DNA of 64,000 bases from WJJR01 sp964440935 (GTDB lineage: Bacteria > Zixibacteria > MSB-5A5 > WJJR01): positions 4,365 to 68,364 of the forward strand of contig CAYTTY010000016.1 in assembly GCA_964440935.1 (NCBI GenBank). The letters run 5' to 3'. A program made the translations under genes and the position numbers. This document shows, piece by piece, positions 1-9,608 of the stretch. Position 1 is the first letter of the stretch; every line of letters begins with the position of its first letter. The notes beneath the pieces are model-generated. The model worked only from the letters and a program-made list of their open reading frames with translations. It did not search any database and was not told the DNA's origin.

Positions 1-1956
1 CATTACATCCAACAGCTTGATCGTTTGCCTCATGCCGAGAAGACGGTGGCGCGAATCGTTAGTGTCCTCGGTGATGGCAGTCCGCAATCAGCGATTCAGT
101 TCGTCGCCGGCCACCAGGATGCTCGACAAGACATTGACAACATCCTGCGATCGTTGCAGCGTCAAGACCTGATCGCCATCGATTTCGGTTCGGACTCCGC
201 CATTCGGTTTGTGACGTCTATGTGCCGTCAGGCGGCGTACGAGACGATGTCGTTTTCGGAACGGGAAGCGCTGCACGCATTGGCGGCACGGTTCTGGCGA
301 AGCCGTGGTGCGCGCAACGCTTCGATCACCGGACGCCATCTGTTTTTTGCGCGACGGTTTGATGATGCACTTCCGCTGCTGATGCAAGCGGCCGAGCGTT
401 CGCGTCGTCTGTGGCTTCTCGAAGAAGCACAGCTTCTCTATCGGTATTGCGTGCTGGCCGCGGGAGGCAAGGGTGACACGGATACGTCTCGTGTTGTTCC
501 CACTGTCTCCAAGCAGGTGATAAGCACACACAAAGAGATCATCGCCGGATTCGCTGCCATCCTGCGCGAGCGGGGATTATACCACGAATCCCGATTCCTC
601 TTCGGACGATTGGCGCGTTCGGACACCGGCTTGCCGCGCGCGGATCGCTTGCGCTACCGCCTGGCGCAAGCACGGGTCGATTGGCTGGCGGGGCATTACG
701 CACGCTGCGAACGCACGATCAACGGGATCATGCGAAATGCCAAAGAGGCGTCACATGATGCGCTCGTCAGCGAAGCAACGGTGTTGCTGGCCGAGGTGAT
801 GCGCCGTACCGGACGTCTGACACGCGCCGATCGGTTGCTGAAACGTGCGTCCAAGCGGTTGCGGACATCGTGTGATGTCAAGGTGCGAGCCGACGCGCTC
901 AATACCCACGGTCTGGTCAGTTGGGCGCTGGGTCGCATTGACGATGCCCGGCGGTATTTCCTGGCGGCGCTCGCACTGATGCGATCGCAACGCAACGCCG
1001 CCCGGCGCGGTCAATTGGCCAACAACCTGGGCATTCTGTTTGAAGAGACGGGACAATTGTATAAAGCAGAATCCTATTACGACCGAGCCTTTCAGACGTT
1101 TGATCGCATCGGACACCGGCGCAACCGCGCGTATTGTCTCGGCAACTTATCGAATTTGTATCGACATGCCGCACGGTATGAGCAGGCACGTGCGGCGTAT
1201 GAAGAGACGGAATTTGAACTACGGACGATCGGTGAACAACACGCGGCGGCGTACACGATCGGAAACTTGGGTGATCTGGCGCGTGACTTCGGTGATTGGG
1301 TGCGTGCACGCGTCCTGTATGAGCAGACGTTGGACTTCGCCCAATCGTCGAAGGATATCGAACTGCGTGCCGAATGCTATGCGCGCCTGGCCGAACTCGA
1401 CATCGTCGGCGGATCACTCGCTGCCGCGCAGAATCTTTTAGACCGTGCGGGACGCGACGCCGAGGCGGTCGGCTCGCGTGAATTCGGTTTGCGGGTGGAG
1501 TGCCTGCGTGGCGATGTCGCTTTTCGACGGGGCCAAGTTGACGATGCCTGCCGGCAATACCGTCAGGCATTGGATGCTGCGGAGCAGGCCGGACTGGTGC
1601 TGTACCGATTGACCGCGATGGTCGGGCTGGCGCGCGGTCGTATGGAACTTGGGGACTTCACCGAAGCGCACCAGTTGGCGCGTTCGGCGGCACGTCTCGC
1701 CAAACGCAGCCGCTATCGGTGGTTGGAATTGAATGCACTTGTTGCCGCAGCGGAATCGGATGATTTGAAACGGCACAGAAGTAATCCTGATCGTCGTGTC
1801 GATTGGCTGCACCGAGCCGGAACGCTGCGCAATGACATTCGTGGATCGATCGGTCATGAGGCCGTGCGAACAACGTTTGACTCGCTGCCGGTGGTGAAGC
1901 GGTTGTCGCGGTTGATCGCGGATAGAATGCCGGTTGTTGAGGCGCAGGGCCTGTAA
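1..1956 (+). CDS. C-terminal part of a large ATPase/TPR regulatory protein (truncated by the window edge)
   Basis: The frame is open from base 1, so the true start lies upstream; a TTG at 25 is only the first start-like codon in the window. The first ~90 residues look like the winged-helix segment that follows the nucleotide-binding domain of STAND/AAA-type regulators. From about residue 95 there is a long run of helical hairpins of TPR type, with repeated patterns such as NNLGILFEETGQLYKAESYY and GNLSNLYRHAARYEQARAAY about 40 residues apart. Proteins of this layout often carry an N-terminal kinase or cyclase domain, but none is visible here. Role by family: signal-dependent regulation through protein binding. 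The fold is fairly sure; the exact family is not. Confidence 0.7.
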   Translation, partial: HYIQQLDRLPHAEKTVARIVSVLGDGSPQSAIQFVAGHQDARQDIDNILRSLQRQDLIAIDFGSDSAIRFVTSMCRQAAYETMSFSEREALHALAARFWRSRGARNASITGRHLFFARRFDDALPLLMQAAERSRRLWLLEEAQLLYRYCVLAAGGKGDTDTSRVVPTVSKQVISTHKEIIAGFAAILRERGLYHESRFLFGRLARSDTGLPRADRLRYRLAQARVDWLAGHYARCERTINGIMRNAKEASHDALVSEATVLLAEVMRRTGRLTRADRLLKRASKRLRTSCDVKVRADALNTHGLVSWALGRIDDARRYFLAALALMRSQRNAARRGQLANNLGILFEETGQLYKAESYYDRAFQTFDRIGHRRNRAYCLGNLSNLYRHAARYEQARAAYEETEFELRTIGEQHAAAYTIGNLGDLARDFGDWVRARVLYEQTLDFAQSSKDIELRAECYARLAELDIVGGSLAAAQNLLDRAGRDAEAVGSREFGLRVECLRGDVAFRRGQVDDACRQYRQALDAAEQAGLVLYRLTAMVGLARGRMELGDFTEAHQLARSAARLAKRSRYRWLELNALVAAAESDDLKRHRSNPDRRVDWLHRAGTLRNDIRGSIGHEAVRTTFDSLPVVKRLSRLIADRMPVVEAQGL

Positions 1957-2560
1957 CGTGATTCCACCCGTTTCATTCTCATTCTCATTCTCATAAGCGC
2001 ATAGCAGCGACACAATTGGCCACGGTCCGCGTGAACCCGTGTCGCCTTTACACGGCGCTATACGAGGTCTCCCACCTGCGGTGCGAAGAGACGTCACCCA
2101 CTTATGGCGCTGAAGGATATCGACCGCCTGTGGCGCCCATCCCACATATGTGCAGGCGAATCACCACTCTTTTTGCGACCTGAGCGCACCGCTGTGCAAT
2201 CCAAAACCCCCTGTGCAATATTTGGACACCGCCCAAGTTGCTTGCCGGCCATGAGTTTCGCCGGTGGGGCCGTTGCCCCCTGTATTTTGGTCGCGCATTT
2301 GCCTTAGGACTGTGTGCCGGTACAGAACAGAATCAGCCGGCCCAAGACTGGAGCCCTATCACTGCCCAGATAGCCCCGAGACCCATAGTGCAATCCTCCT
2401 ACAACCCCGGGTCGCCGCCCTCGGCCCGGGGTTCCTCCCTATTTAGGCAGAAATGCATGGACAGATCATCCCTGAACGATGACACTGAATCGTTGTCCCT
2501 TTTGGTGATGAGGATGCCGATAGACAGAGGGACACGAGCGGGGAGAGGTATCTTTACTGC
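1957..2560. other. 604-bp spacer without a convincing gene
   Basis: I see no credible coding region. Short open frames here have odd composition and run out of frame into the next gene. A microrepeat of about three and a half CATTCT units lies at 1974-1994, just after the stop of the preceding gene. A GC-rich hairpin at 2403-2433 is listed separately. The promoter for the following protease gene probably lies in the last 100 bases, but I cannot point to clear -35/-10 boxes. Confidence 0.5.
2403..2433 (+). terminator. GC-rich hairpin, possible terminator
   Basis: AACCCCGGG at 2403-2411 pairs perfectly with CCCGGGGTT at 2425-2433 around a 13-nt loop. The following bases (CCTCCCTATTTA) are pyrimidine-rich but are not a real T-tract, so intrinsic termination is only possible. 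It could instead be an mRNA-end or repeat hairpin. Confidence 0.3.
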
Positions 2561-3424
2561 ATGGATGAGTTTCCAGAAAGAATGGATTCACCGAATGTGG
2601 ACGATCCGGGATCTCCGGAGCCGCCCGTCCGACGGAAGATTCCGTGGGACGGGGGCCGTGCCATTCTCTACTTCATCTTCATCGCGCTCTTCGCATTGCT
2701 TCTCGGTGTTTTGCTCTATGAACCGCTGGGATTTTATGGCTCAATCGTTGTTTCCGAGATCATCGGCTTCGGACTGATTCCCTACATCCTGAGTCGATTC
2801 TTCGACACCGGTTGGGAGTGGTGGACCCGTGGGGTGAAGGCCGGCGGGCCGTTCTGGGTCTGGGCCGCGATTGGCATTGTCTCGTTCTCCATCGCTCAAA
2901 GCAATCTACCGGTGTTGATCGACCGTGTCTATCCGATCCCCGAAGGGCAACTAGTAATGTTCGAGCAATACCTGACCGCCGGTTCACCGTTGGGATTGGT
3001 GGGCATCATTCTGATTGCCGCGGTAGTGCCGGCGATCTGCGAGGAGCTAAGTTTTCGCGGTTTGATTTTGACCGGTTTACAGAGGTCGTATGGATCAATA
3101 GCGGCGGTTATCTGGAGCGGTTTTCTGTTCGCACTGCTGCATCTCAATCCCTGGACATTCATTGGGCTGTGGTCACTGGGGTGTTTTTTGGGATACATCA
3201 CCATTCGGCTGGGCTCGGTGTGGCCGGCGATTATGCTGCATCTGATCAACAACGGCTTCGCACTGACTTTTTTCTATGTCCAGGGAAAGGCGGCTTGGGA
3301 AGAACGTCCGGAGTTCATTCCCTGGTATGTCACCCTGGTTGCCGGTGGGGCCCTTTTGCTGGCCATCTGGCGCATCCACAAGATCACGGCGACCTTTCAG
3401 GAGCAAGAGGCGGCCGGGGTGTGA
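2561..3424 (+). CDS. CPBP-family intramembrane metalloprotease (CAAX/Abi type)
   Basis: A 287-residue polytopic membrane protein with at least six hydrophobic segments. The CPBP/Abi hallmarks are present in order: motif 1 EELSFRG (Glu-Glu-x3-Arg) near residue 166, the second motif FALLHLNP with the metal-binding His near residue 193, and a third conserved block ending HLINNG with another His near residue 229. These residues form the glutamate/histidine active site of CAAX-prenyl-protease-like enzymes embedded in the membrane. Substrates are unknown for most bacterial members, so the target cannot be named. The ATG follows a GGGGAGAGG stretch at somewhat long spacing. The gene stands alone between two spacers. 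Confidence 0.9.
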   Translation: MDEFPERMDSPNVDDPGSPEPPVRRKIPWDGGRAILYFIFIALFALLLGVLLYEPLGFYGSIVVSEIIGFGLIPYILSRFFDTGWEWWTRGVKAGGPFWVWAAIGIVSFSIAQSNLPVLIDRVYPIPEGQLVMFEQYLTAGSPLGLVGIILIAAVVPAICEELSFRGLILTGLQRSYGSIAAVIWSGFLFALLHLNPWTFIGLWSLGCFLGYITIRLGSVWPAIMLHLINNGFALTFFYVQGKAAWEERPEFIPWYVTLVAGGALLLAIWRIHKITATFQEQEAAGV

Positions 3425-3598
3425 TATGGGGTGAACGGCCGTGATGACCCTGCTTTGAACCTCAATAGCTGTCACATCAATCACTTAGTGCCAGTCGGCC
3501 CGGCGATAAATCGACATTTCACGCAGCAAACCGCGCCGAGCTTCGTATCTTGTTCCATTGGTTGACACCGTACGGTGAGTAGTGGACAGGATTCTGTC

Positions 3599-5410
3599 AT
3601 GGACACATTACACGCAGCAGATCAGACGATAACCCGGCCCGAGACACGGGAGCGGATCGAGGCGATCGATACGGCCATTCGTCCTGAGGGAAAGACCGAC
3701 GCCGAGATCCTCGTCGCAGCCTCGCATGCGCTGCATTCGACGCTCTATTTGAGTGAGCTATACCATGTGGTCCTGCGGATCCTCTTGCGTGTGACTCAGG
3801 CGCAAGCAGCGGTGCTCTTGATCCAGCGGCCCCGGACGCACCATCCGGTCGTCTTTAAGATTGCCAGCACCTCAGATCCGGCGGCCCGCGATCTGCCGGT
3901 CGATGTGGGTGGCACCTACCTTGATCTACTGAAAGAGAATCGGGAATCGACGGACGACGCATTCGCTACACCCGAACCGGTGAGCAACACATTGTCGGAG
4001 GCCTTAGGCGACGTCATTTCCCAGGTTCAATGGGTACGACTGGCGCCCAAGGGTCGGTTCCTTGGTGTGATCGGTATCGTACCGCTTGCCGGTGGATTCG
4101 GTGAGCGGACCGCGTCGCTTCTGGAGCCGCTCGCCGAGCAGGCCGCGGTGGCGCTCGATAATGCGATGCTGTTTCGACGCGCCGAACGCGAATCGCTCCA
4201 GAATCAGTTGCTGCTCGATGCCAGCCATCTGCTCATGTCGTCGCTGAATCTCGATGAAATTCTCGATGCGATCATGAACACCTTGCAGCGTGTGGTTCCG
4301 TACAACGCCGCCGGGATTTTCCTCGTCAACGATCAGGGTGAGACCGAACGCATCGTGGACCGTGGGTATGATCAATCCGCCCGCCCCATTTTAGATCAGA
4401 AAGCAAATGTTGGTTTGGTCGGATGGGTGGCATCGACGGCCAAACCGTTGATCATTGACGATGCGCCGGCGGATTCGCGTTATGTCGTGGCGCGCGTAGA
4501 AACACAGTCGGAGATGGTGGTGCCGATTCTGGCCGGAGGCCACCTCGTCGGTGTATTTAATCTCGAACGCGATATCCGCGACGGATTCTTTGAAGTCGAT
4601 TTGGATCTGGTGCAGGCGCTGGCCCAGCATGCCGGAGTGGCGATTGAGCGCGCCAAAATGCACGAATCCGAAATGGAGCGGCGGCGCATCAAAGGCGAAC
4701 TGGAAGTCGCCCGCAGCATCCAGATGCGCTTCCAGCCCGACCAGAATCCCCTGATCGAGGGATATGACATTGCCGGCGTCAATATCCCATCCGAGGAAGT
4801 GGGCGGCGACTATTACGACTTCATCCGCATTGTCGAAGGGCAACTCGGTATCGCCATCGCCGACAGCTCCGGTAAGGGAATCCCGGCAGCGCTGATCATG
4901 GCGGCGTTTCGCGCCTCGTTGATCGCCGAAATCCGAAACAACTACTCGCTGCACGTTATTATGCAGAAGGTGAACGATCTCCTCTGTGAAGGGAACGAGG
5001 TCAGCCGGTTTGTGACGACGATCTACGGTGTGCTCGACGCCAAGAGCCGCGTGTTTACCTATTCGAACGCCGGGCATAATCCGGGGATTCTGTTGCATCC
5101 CAATGGCGACGTTGTGTTGCTGAACGCGCTCGGCACGGCGCTTGGGCTGTTTCCGAAGACCGCGTACGAAGAACGTGTGATCGGACTGATGGCCGGTGAC
5201 GTGTTGTTTCTCTATACCGACGGTGTCACTGACGTGGTTGGCCGCAACGGCGAAGAGCTTGAAATCGACCGGCTGATCGGTGTCTTGAAGAAGCACGCGA
5301 CATCGAGTGTTCAGGACATTTTGCGCAATGTCCGCAACGATGTCATGGACTACGCCGATCCGAATGAACAGGTCGATGATTTCACCATGGTGGCGATTAA
5401 GGTCTTATGA
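3599..5410 (+). CDS. GAF-domain PP2C/SpoIIE-type serine phosphatase (RsbU-like)
   Basis: About 603 residues. Two GAF-like sensor domains fill roughly residues 45-190 and 205-355, a helical linker follows, and the last ~230 residues are a SpoIIE/RsbU phosphatase. The metal-binding blocks are readable: GGDYYDF, ADSSGKGIPAALIMA, SNAGHNPG and LYTDGVTD. The family dephosphorylates anti-sigma-factor antagonists (STAS proteins) in partner-switching pathways, with the GAF domains sensing a small ligand. No STAS or anti-sigma kinase gene lies beside it. The ATG at 3599 is preferred because AGGA lies 7 nt upstream; an in-frame GTG at 3575 would add 8 residues. The stop overlaps the tilS start (ATGA), so the two are probably co-translated. 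Confidence 0.9.
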   Translation: MDTLHAADQTITRPETRERIEAIDTAIRPEGKTDAEILVAASHALHSTLYLSELYHVVLRILLRVTQAQAAVLLIQRPRTHHPVVFKIASTSDPAARDLPVDVGGTYLDLLKENRESTDDAFATPEPVSNTLSEALGDVISQVQWVRLAPKGRFLGVIGIVPLAGGFGERTASLLEPLAEQAAVALDNAMLFRRAERESLQNQLLLDASHLLMSSLNLDEILDAIMNTLQRVVPYNAAGIFLVNDQGETERIVDRGYDQSARPILDQKANVGLVGWVASTAKPLIIDDAPADSRYVVARVETQSEMVVPILAGGHLVGVFNLERDIRDGFFEVDLDLVQALAQHAGVAIERAKMHESEMERRRIKGELEVARSIQMRFQPDQNPLIEGYDIAGVNIPSEEVGGDYYDFIRIVEGQLGIAIADSSGKGIPAALIMAAFRASLIAEIRNNYSLHVIMQKVNDLLCEGNEVSRFVTTIYGVLDAKSRVFTYSNAGHNPGILLHPNGDVVLLNALGTALGLFPKTAYEERVIGLMAGDVLFLYTDGVTDVVGRNGEELEIDRLIGVLKKHATSSVQDILRNVRNDVMDYADPNEQVDDFTMVAIKVL

Positions 5411-6831
5411 CGGTACTGAAGACACAGACGATGGACCCCGTGCCGGCGCCGGTCATTGAGCGTGTCGATCCGTTATGCGCAGCGGTGACCGCCTATTTTG
5501 ACAAGTACGGGTGGCCCGCTCGGCGCCGCCGAGTCCTGGTGGCGTTGTCTGGGGGAATGGACTCGGTCACTCTACTCGCGGTGTTGCATACGATGGCACC
5601 GGGGCATGAGTGGCGGCTGGGCGCCGCGCATGTCAATTACCATTTGCGCGGCGACGATTCCGATCGTGATGAATCGTTTTGCCGCGAATGGTGTGAACGG
5701 TTGGCGATTCCGCTCCACGTGCATCACGCGCATCGTCCCACTGATCGAGCGATGAACGTCCAGGAGTGGGCACGCAACGAGCGCTATGCACTATTCGAAC
5801 GGCTGATGGAATTTGAAGGCTACGATTGGGCTGCTATCGGACATACACTCGACGATCGCGCTGAATCGGTTGCGGCAGCCGTCATCGAGGCGCGTGGGAC
5901 ATTTGCATTGTCGGGCATCCCGCCGATCCGCGGTCGGATCATCCGGCCACTGATTGGAGTGACTCGTACCGATGTACAGAATTTTGTGGCCAGGAACAAA
6001 CTCGTGTATTGTGAGGATGCGTCGAATGCATCGGTGAATTACTTGCGCAATCGGATTCGTCACGAACACCTGCCGCGGTGGGGCGAGACCAATCCCTCGA
6101 TCCGGCAAGGTCTGGCCCGTCTCAGCGAGCAGCTCTGGCGGCAAGAGACATATCTTCTTCGCCAGGCGGAGCGAGTGATCGGCGCGGCGACGATCGAAAA
6201 CGATGGTCAACGTCGGTCGTTGAATGCGGACATGCTGAACACTGCCGACCGCGCCCTCGATCCGTTTCTGCTGCGTATTATGCTCCGTTGGGCCGGGATT
6301 GCAGTGATTCCCACAGCCGATACGGTGGACCGTTTCACGGAACTGCGGATGAAGCGTCATTCCGGACAGGTAGAGCAGGGTGACCTTGTGATCGAGCGGT
6401 CGCAGGGTGTGCTAACGGTGCGGGGGCAATCTGAAGCGCAAGATGTTGTTGATGAACAGATTACGCTGAGGCCGGGGGAGGCTGTCGAATTCGGACGGAT
6501 GTCGATTACGGCAGTGCTCGGACCCGCGAGGAGCGTCCTACCCTGCGATGACCGATCCGAGGCGATGCTCGATTGGAACTGTCTGCACTTGCCACTGGTA
6601 CTCAGGGGATGGCAACACGGCGACCGATATCGACCCATTGGGATGAGCGGCCACAAGTCGCTGGCCGATCTGTTTGCGGATCGTGGGGTACCGCGTGGCG
6701 AGCGGTTATCGGCGCTGGTTCTGGCCGACGCTGGGGGCGTAGTCTGGCCGATTGGGCATCCGATCACCGACCGTGCCAAAGTCACCCAGGCGACCGAATC
6801 TGTCCTTCACGTGAAAGTGAGCCGACGATGA
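5407..6831 (+). CDS. tilS: tRNA(Ile)-lysidine synthase
   Basis: TilS attaches lysine to C34 of the minor tRNA-Ile with ATP, so that the anticodon reads AUA. The N-terminal PP-loop ATPase signature LVALSGGMDS is at about residues 45-54, followed by the conserved HVNYHLRG block and the GHTLDDRAE motif (usually HxxDDQ). The C-terminal third has the TilS substrate-binding region and the terminal lysidine-tRNA domain (RPIGMSGHKSLADLFADRGVP). At 474 residues it is of full bacterial length. It overlaps the upstream phosphatase and downstream hpt by 4 bp each. The tilS-hpt-ftsH order is widely conserved in bacteria. Confidence 0.96.
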   Translation: MTVLKTQTMDPVPAPVIERVDPLCAAVTAYFDKYGWPARRRRVLVALSGGMDSVTLLAVLHTMAPGHEWRLGAAHVNYHLRGDDSDRDESFCREWCERLAIPLHVHHAHRPTDRAMNVQEWARNERYALFERLMEFEGYDWAAIGHTLDDRAESVAAAVIEARGTFALSGIPPIRGRIIRPLIGVTRTDVQNFVARNKLVYCEDASNASVNYLRNRIRHEHLPRWGETNPSIRQGLARLSEQLWRQETYLLRQAERVIGAATIENDGQRRSLNADMLNTADRALDPFLLRIMLRWAGIAVIPTADTVDRFTELRMKRHSGQVEQGDLVIERSQGVLTVRGQSEAQDVVDEQITLRPGEAVEFGRMSITAVLGPARSVLPCDDRSEAMLDWNCLHLPLVLRGWQHGDRYRPIGMSGHKSLADLFADRGVPRGERLSALVLADAGGVVWPIGHPITDRAKVTQATESVLHVKVSRR

Positions 6832-7427
6832 CCGAACCGACCGGTACACAGGTGACTGCGGAGACGCCCCATCACTCTCCGGATATGCGGATTTTGATCA
6901 GTGCGGAGCAGATTGCCGAACGAGTCTCGGCGATGGCTCGTGAGATCGACCGCGATTTCGCCGATGAGACGCCGGTCTTAATTGGTCTGTTGAAGGGCAG
7001 CTTTGTCTTTATGGCGGACCTGTGCCGGGCCATGAGTGTCCCACACCACATCGATTTTATGGCGATTGCGGCCTATGGTGGGGGGACGGCCCCGACAGGC
7101 GCGGTTCGACTTTTGAAGGATTTGAGCGTAAACATTACCGGTAGGTCGGTGATCATTGTCGAGGACATAATTGATTCAGGCCTCACCTTGGCGTATATCC
7201 GACGTCTGTTGCTCGCCCGCCAGCCGAAGCGTCTGGCGATTGCGACGCTGCTGGATAAGAAAAGCCGCCGGCAAACGGAGTTGCCGATTGAATATGTGGG
7301 ATTTGAGATAGGGGCTGGATTTGTTGTAGGTTACGGACTGGACCTGGCCGAGCGGTACCGCCACCTGCCCCACATCGCTGAGCTGGACGTGTCCGGTCCG
7401 GAAAAGGAGACGACTCCGAGTGACTAA
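6828..7427 (+). CDS. hpt: Hypoxanthine(-guanine) phosphoribosyltransferase
   Basis: A purine-salvage enzyme that makes IMP/GMP from hypoxanthine or guanine and PRPP. The start is the ATG at 6828, which overlaps the tilS stop (ATGA) and gives 199 residues, the usual size. The frame is open further upstream, but that part lies inside tilS and is not conserved. Visible motifs are the LLKGSFVFMADL loop, the PRPP-binding signature VIIVEDIIDSGLTL and the C-terminal FVVGYGLDLAERYR segment typical of bacterial Hpt. It sits between tilS and ftsH, which it overlaps by 8 bp. The first ~18 residues are a non-conserved polar extension. Confidence 0.95.
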   Translation: MTEPTGTQVTAETPHHSPDMRILISAEQIAERVSAMAREIDRDFADETPVLIGLLKGSFVFMADLCRAMSVPHHIDFMAIAAYGGGTAPTGAVRLLKDLSVNITGRSVIIVEDIIDSGLTLAYIRRLLLARQPKRLAIATLLDKKSRRQTELPIEYVGFEIGAGFVVGYGLDLAERYRHLPHIAELDVSGPEKETTPSD

Positions 7428-9489
7428 TCTGTTTCGTACACCACCGCCTAATGATCCGCGCCAGCAGAAGAACCGTCCGCCCGACGGCGGCGGTGATCCG
7501 GGCGGCAAGCCACCGTTCATGTGGAAGCGGTCATCACGCACGCTGATCTTCTGGATCGTTCTTATCACCCTGTCGGCAATCCTGATCAACTATTACAACT
7601 TCGGCCGCGAATCGAACGTCGAAGTGACTTATACCGAGTTCATCGAACAGCTCGAAGGCGGCAACGTCAACACGGTCACCATCAAGAACAAGCGCGTCGA
7701 GGGCGAATTCGACGTCGAAATTCTGAAGTCGGTGAACGGGCGGAGCGAGAAGTTCAAAAACTTCTGGATGCTGTTGCCGATGCAGGATCCGGCGCCTTTT
7801 GTCGAACGTGTCGAAAGCCACGATGTCCCGATCTCGGCCGAGGAAGAAGGGGTCAACTGGACCAATCTCTTGCTCGGATTTGCACCGTGGATTCTGATCT
7901 TGGTCTTCTTCTGGATCTTCATGTTCCGCCAGATGCAGTCGGGACCGAAGGGAATCTTCTCGTTTGGGAAGAGCCGTGCCAAACTCGTGGCGGAAGACAA
8001 GCCCAAAATCACCTTCCGCGACGTGGCCGGAAACGAAGAGGCCAAAGAAGAACTCGAAGAGATCATTGAATTTCTGAAGGATCCGGCCCGATTCCAAAAG
8101 CTCGGCGGCAAGATTCCAAAGGGTGTCTTGCTGTTGGGTCCTCCGGGGACCGGCAAAACTCTATTGGCGCGCGCCGTGGCGGGTGAGGCCGGCGTGCCGT
8201 TCTTCTCGATGTCGGGTTCCGACTTTGTTGAGATGTTCGTCGGTGTCGGCGCCTCACGTGTCCGCGATCTGTTTGAACAGGGTAAGCGCTCGGCGCCGTG
8301 CATCATCTTTGTTGATGAGCTTGATGCCGTTGGGCGGCACCGTGGTGCCGGATTGGGCGGTGGTCACGATGAACGCGAGCAGACTCTGAATCAGTTGCTG
8401 GTCGAGATGGACGGTTTCGAGTCTAATGAAGGCGTAATTCTGCTGGCGGCGACGAACCGTCCCGATGTGCTCGATCCGGCGTTGCTGCGTCCCGGACGAT
8501 TCGACCGTCAGGTTGTTGTCGATGCGCCCGACGTACGCGGTCGCGAGGGGATCCTCAAGGTTCACACCCGCAAGATTCCCGTCGACGATCAGGTCGATCT
8601 TCAGGTGCTCGCCCGCGGCACACCCGGACTGTCGGGTGCCGATATTGCGAATCTGGTCAACGAAGCCGCATTACTGGCGGCACGTCGTGACCACACGAAG
8701 GTCAGCATGACCGACTTCGAGGACGCCAAAGATAAGGTCATGATGGGCGCCGAGCGTCGCTCGATGGTGATTAGTGAAGACGAAAAGGAAACGACCGCCT
8801 ACCATGAGGCCGGTCACGCACTGGTCGGCAAACTCATCCCGGGCGCCGATCCGGTGCACAAGGTGACAATTGTCCCGCGTGGGATGGCGCTGGGTGTCAC
8901 GCATTTCCTGCCGATCGATGAAAAACATACACACTCGAAGGAGTATCTCGAAGCGCGTCTGGTGTACACAATGGGTGGACGAGTTGCCGAGAAGCTGGTC
9001 TTCGGACGTCTTACAACCGGCGCCGGCAACGATATCGAACGCGCGACCGCACTCGCACGGAAGATGGTGTGTGAGTGGGGCATGTCGGAAAAGCTCGGCC
9101 CCATGACCTTCGGCAAAAAGCAGGAAGAAATCTTCCTGGGACGCGAAATCTCCCAGCATCGCGACTACTCTGAACGCACCGCACAGATGATCGACGATGA
9201 AGTGAAGCGCATCATCGCCGAATCGGAAGAGAAGGCACTTAAGCTGGTCTCGGAAAACGAAGACAAGCTGCACCGTCTGGCCAAGACCCTGTTGGAGCGC
9301 GAAATCCTGTCGGGTGAAGAGATCGACGCGATTTTGCGCGGCGAGGAACTCGAGAAGATCCCCAAAGCCAAGTCTGCTGAAGCCGAAGACGTGCTTGATC
9401 TGGCCAAGGATGAACGGCCGGAAGAGTCGCCGTCGCCACGGCGCGATGTTGAAGGCGGACAACTCGATGTCTTGGGAGGCACGACGTAG
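7420..9489 (+). CDS. ftsH: ATP-dependent zinc metalloprotease FtsH
   Basis: A membrane-anchored AAA+ protease for membrane-protein and regulator turnover. The 689-residue protein has TM1 at about 24-48, a periplasmic segment, TM2 at about 147-170, and a AAA+ module with Walker A GPPGTGKT (240-247), Walker B IIFVDELDAVG (near 296) and the second region of homology ending in LLRPGRFDRQV. The M41 peptidase zinc motif HEAGH is at 462-466. The acidic C-terminal tail after about residue 625 is lineage-specific. The GTG start overlaps hpt. The Pro/Gly-rich cytoplasmic N-terminus (PPPNDPRQQKNRPPDGGGDP) is unusual but is also found in other non-proteobacterial FtsH proteins. Confidence 0.97.
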   Translation: MTNLFRTPPPNDPRQQKNRPPDGGGDPGGKPPFMWKRSSRTLIFWIVLITLSAILINYYNFGRESNVEVTYTEFIEQLEGGNVNTVTIKNKRVEGEFDVEILKSVNGRSEKFKNFWMLLPMQDPAPFVERVESHDVPISAEEEGVNWTNLLLGFAPWILILVFFWIFMFRQMQSGPKGIFSFGKSRAKLVAEDKPKITFRDVAGNEEAKEELEEIIEFLKDPARFQKLGGKIPKGVLLLGPPGTGKTLLARAVAGEAGVPFFSMSGSDFVEMFVGVGASRVRDLFEQGKRSAPCIIFVDELDAVGRHRGAGLGGGHDEREQTLNQLLVEMDGFESNEGVILLAATNRPDVLDPALLRPGRFDRQVVVDAPDVRGREGILKVHTRKIPVDDQVDLQVLARGTPGLSGADIANLVNEAALLAARRDHTKVSMTDFEDAKDKVMMGAERRSMVISEDEKETTAYHEAGHALVGKLIPGADPVHKVTIVPRGMALGVTHFLPIDEKHTHSKEYLEARLVYTMGGRVAEKLVFGRLTTGAGNDIERATALARKMVCEWGMSEKLGPMTFGKKQEEIFLGREISQHRDYSERTAQMIDDEVKRIIAESEEKALKLVSENEDKLHRLAKTLLEREILSGEEIDAILRGEELEKIPKAKSAEAEDVLDLAKDERPEESPSPRRDVEGGQLDVLGGTT

Positions 9490-9608
9490 ACGCTTGCCGT
9501 GTGGTGTCACCCGCTCGGGGGACGCCTGTGTTTTGGGAATGAAGCCGGCACGCGTGGGCGCGTGATGGCACAGTGAGAGAACCCGCTGCGGATGTCAGGA
9601 AGACCTGG

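Noticed and set aside
2238..2777. 179-codon open frame ahead of and overlapping the CPBP protease gene
   Set aside because: Low-complexity, arginine/serine-rich product with no family resemblance; it runs 217 bp into the well-supported protease gene in another frame.
4391..5296. 301-codon reverse open frame
   Set aside because: Antisense shadow of the phosphatase gene, which has clear domain motifs in the + frame.
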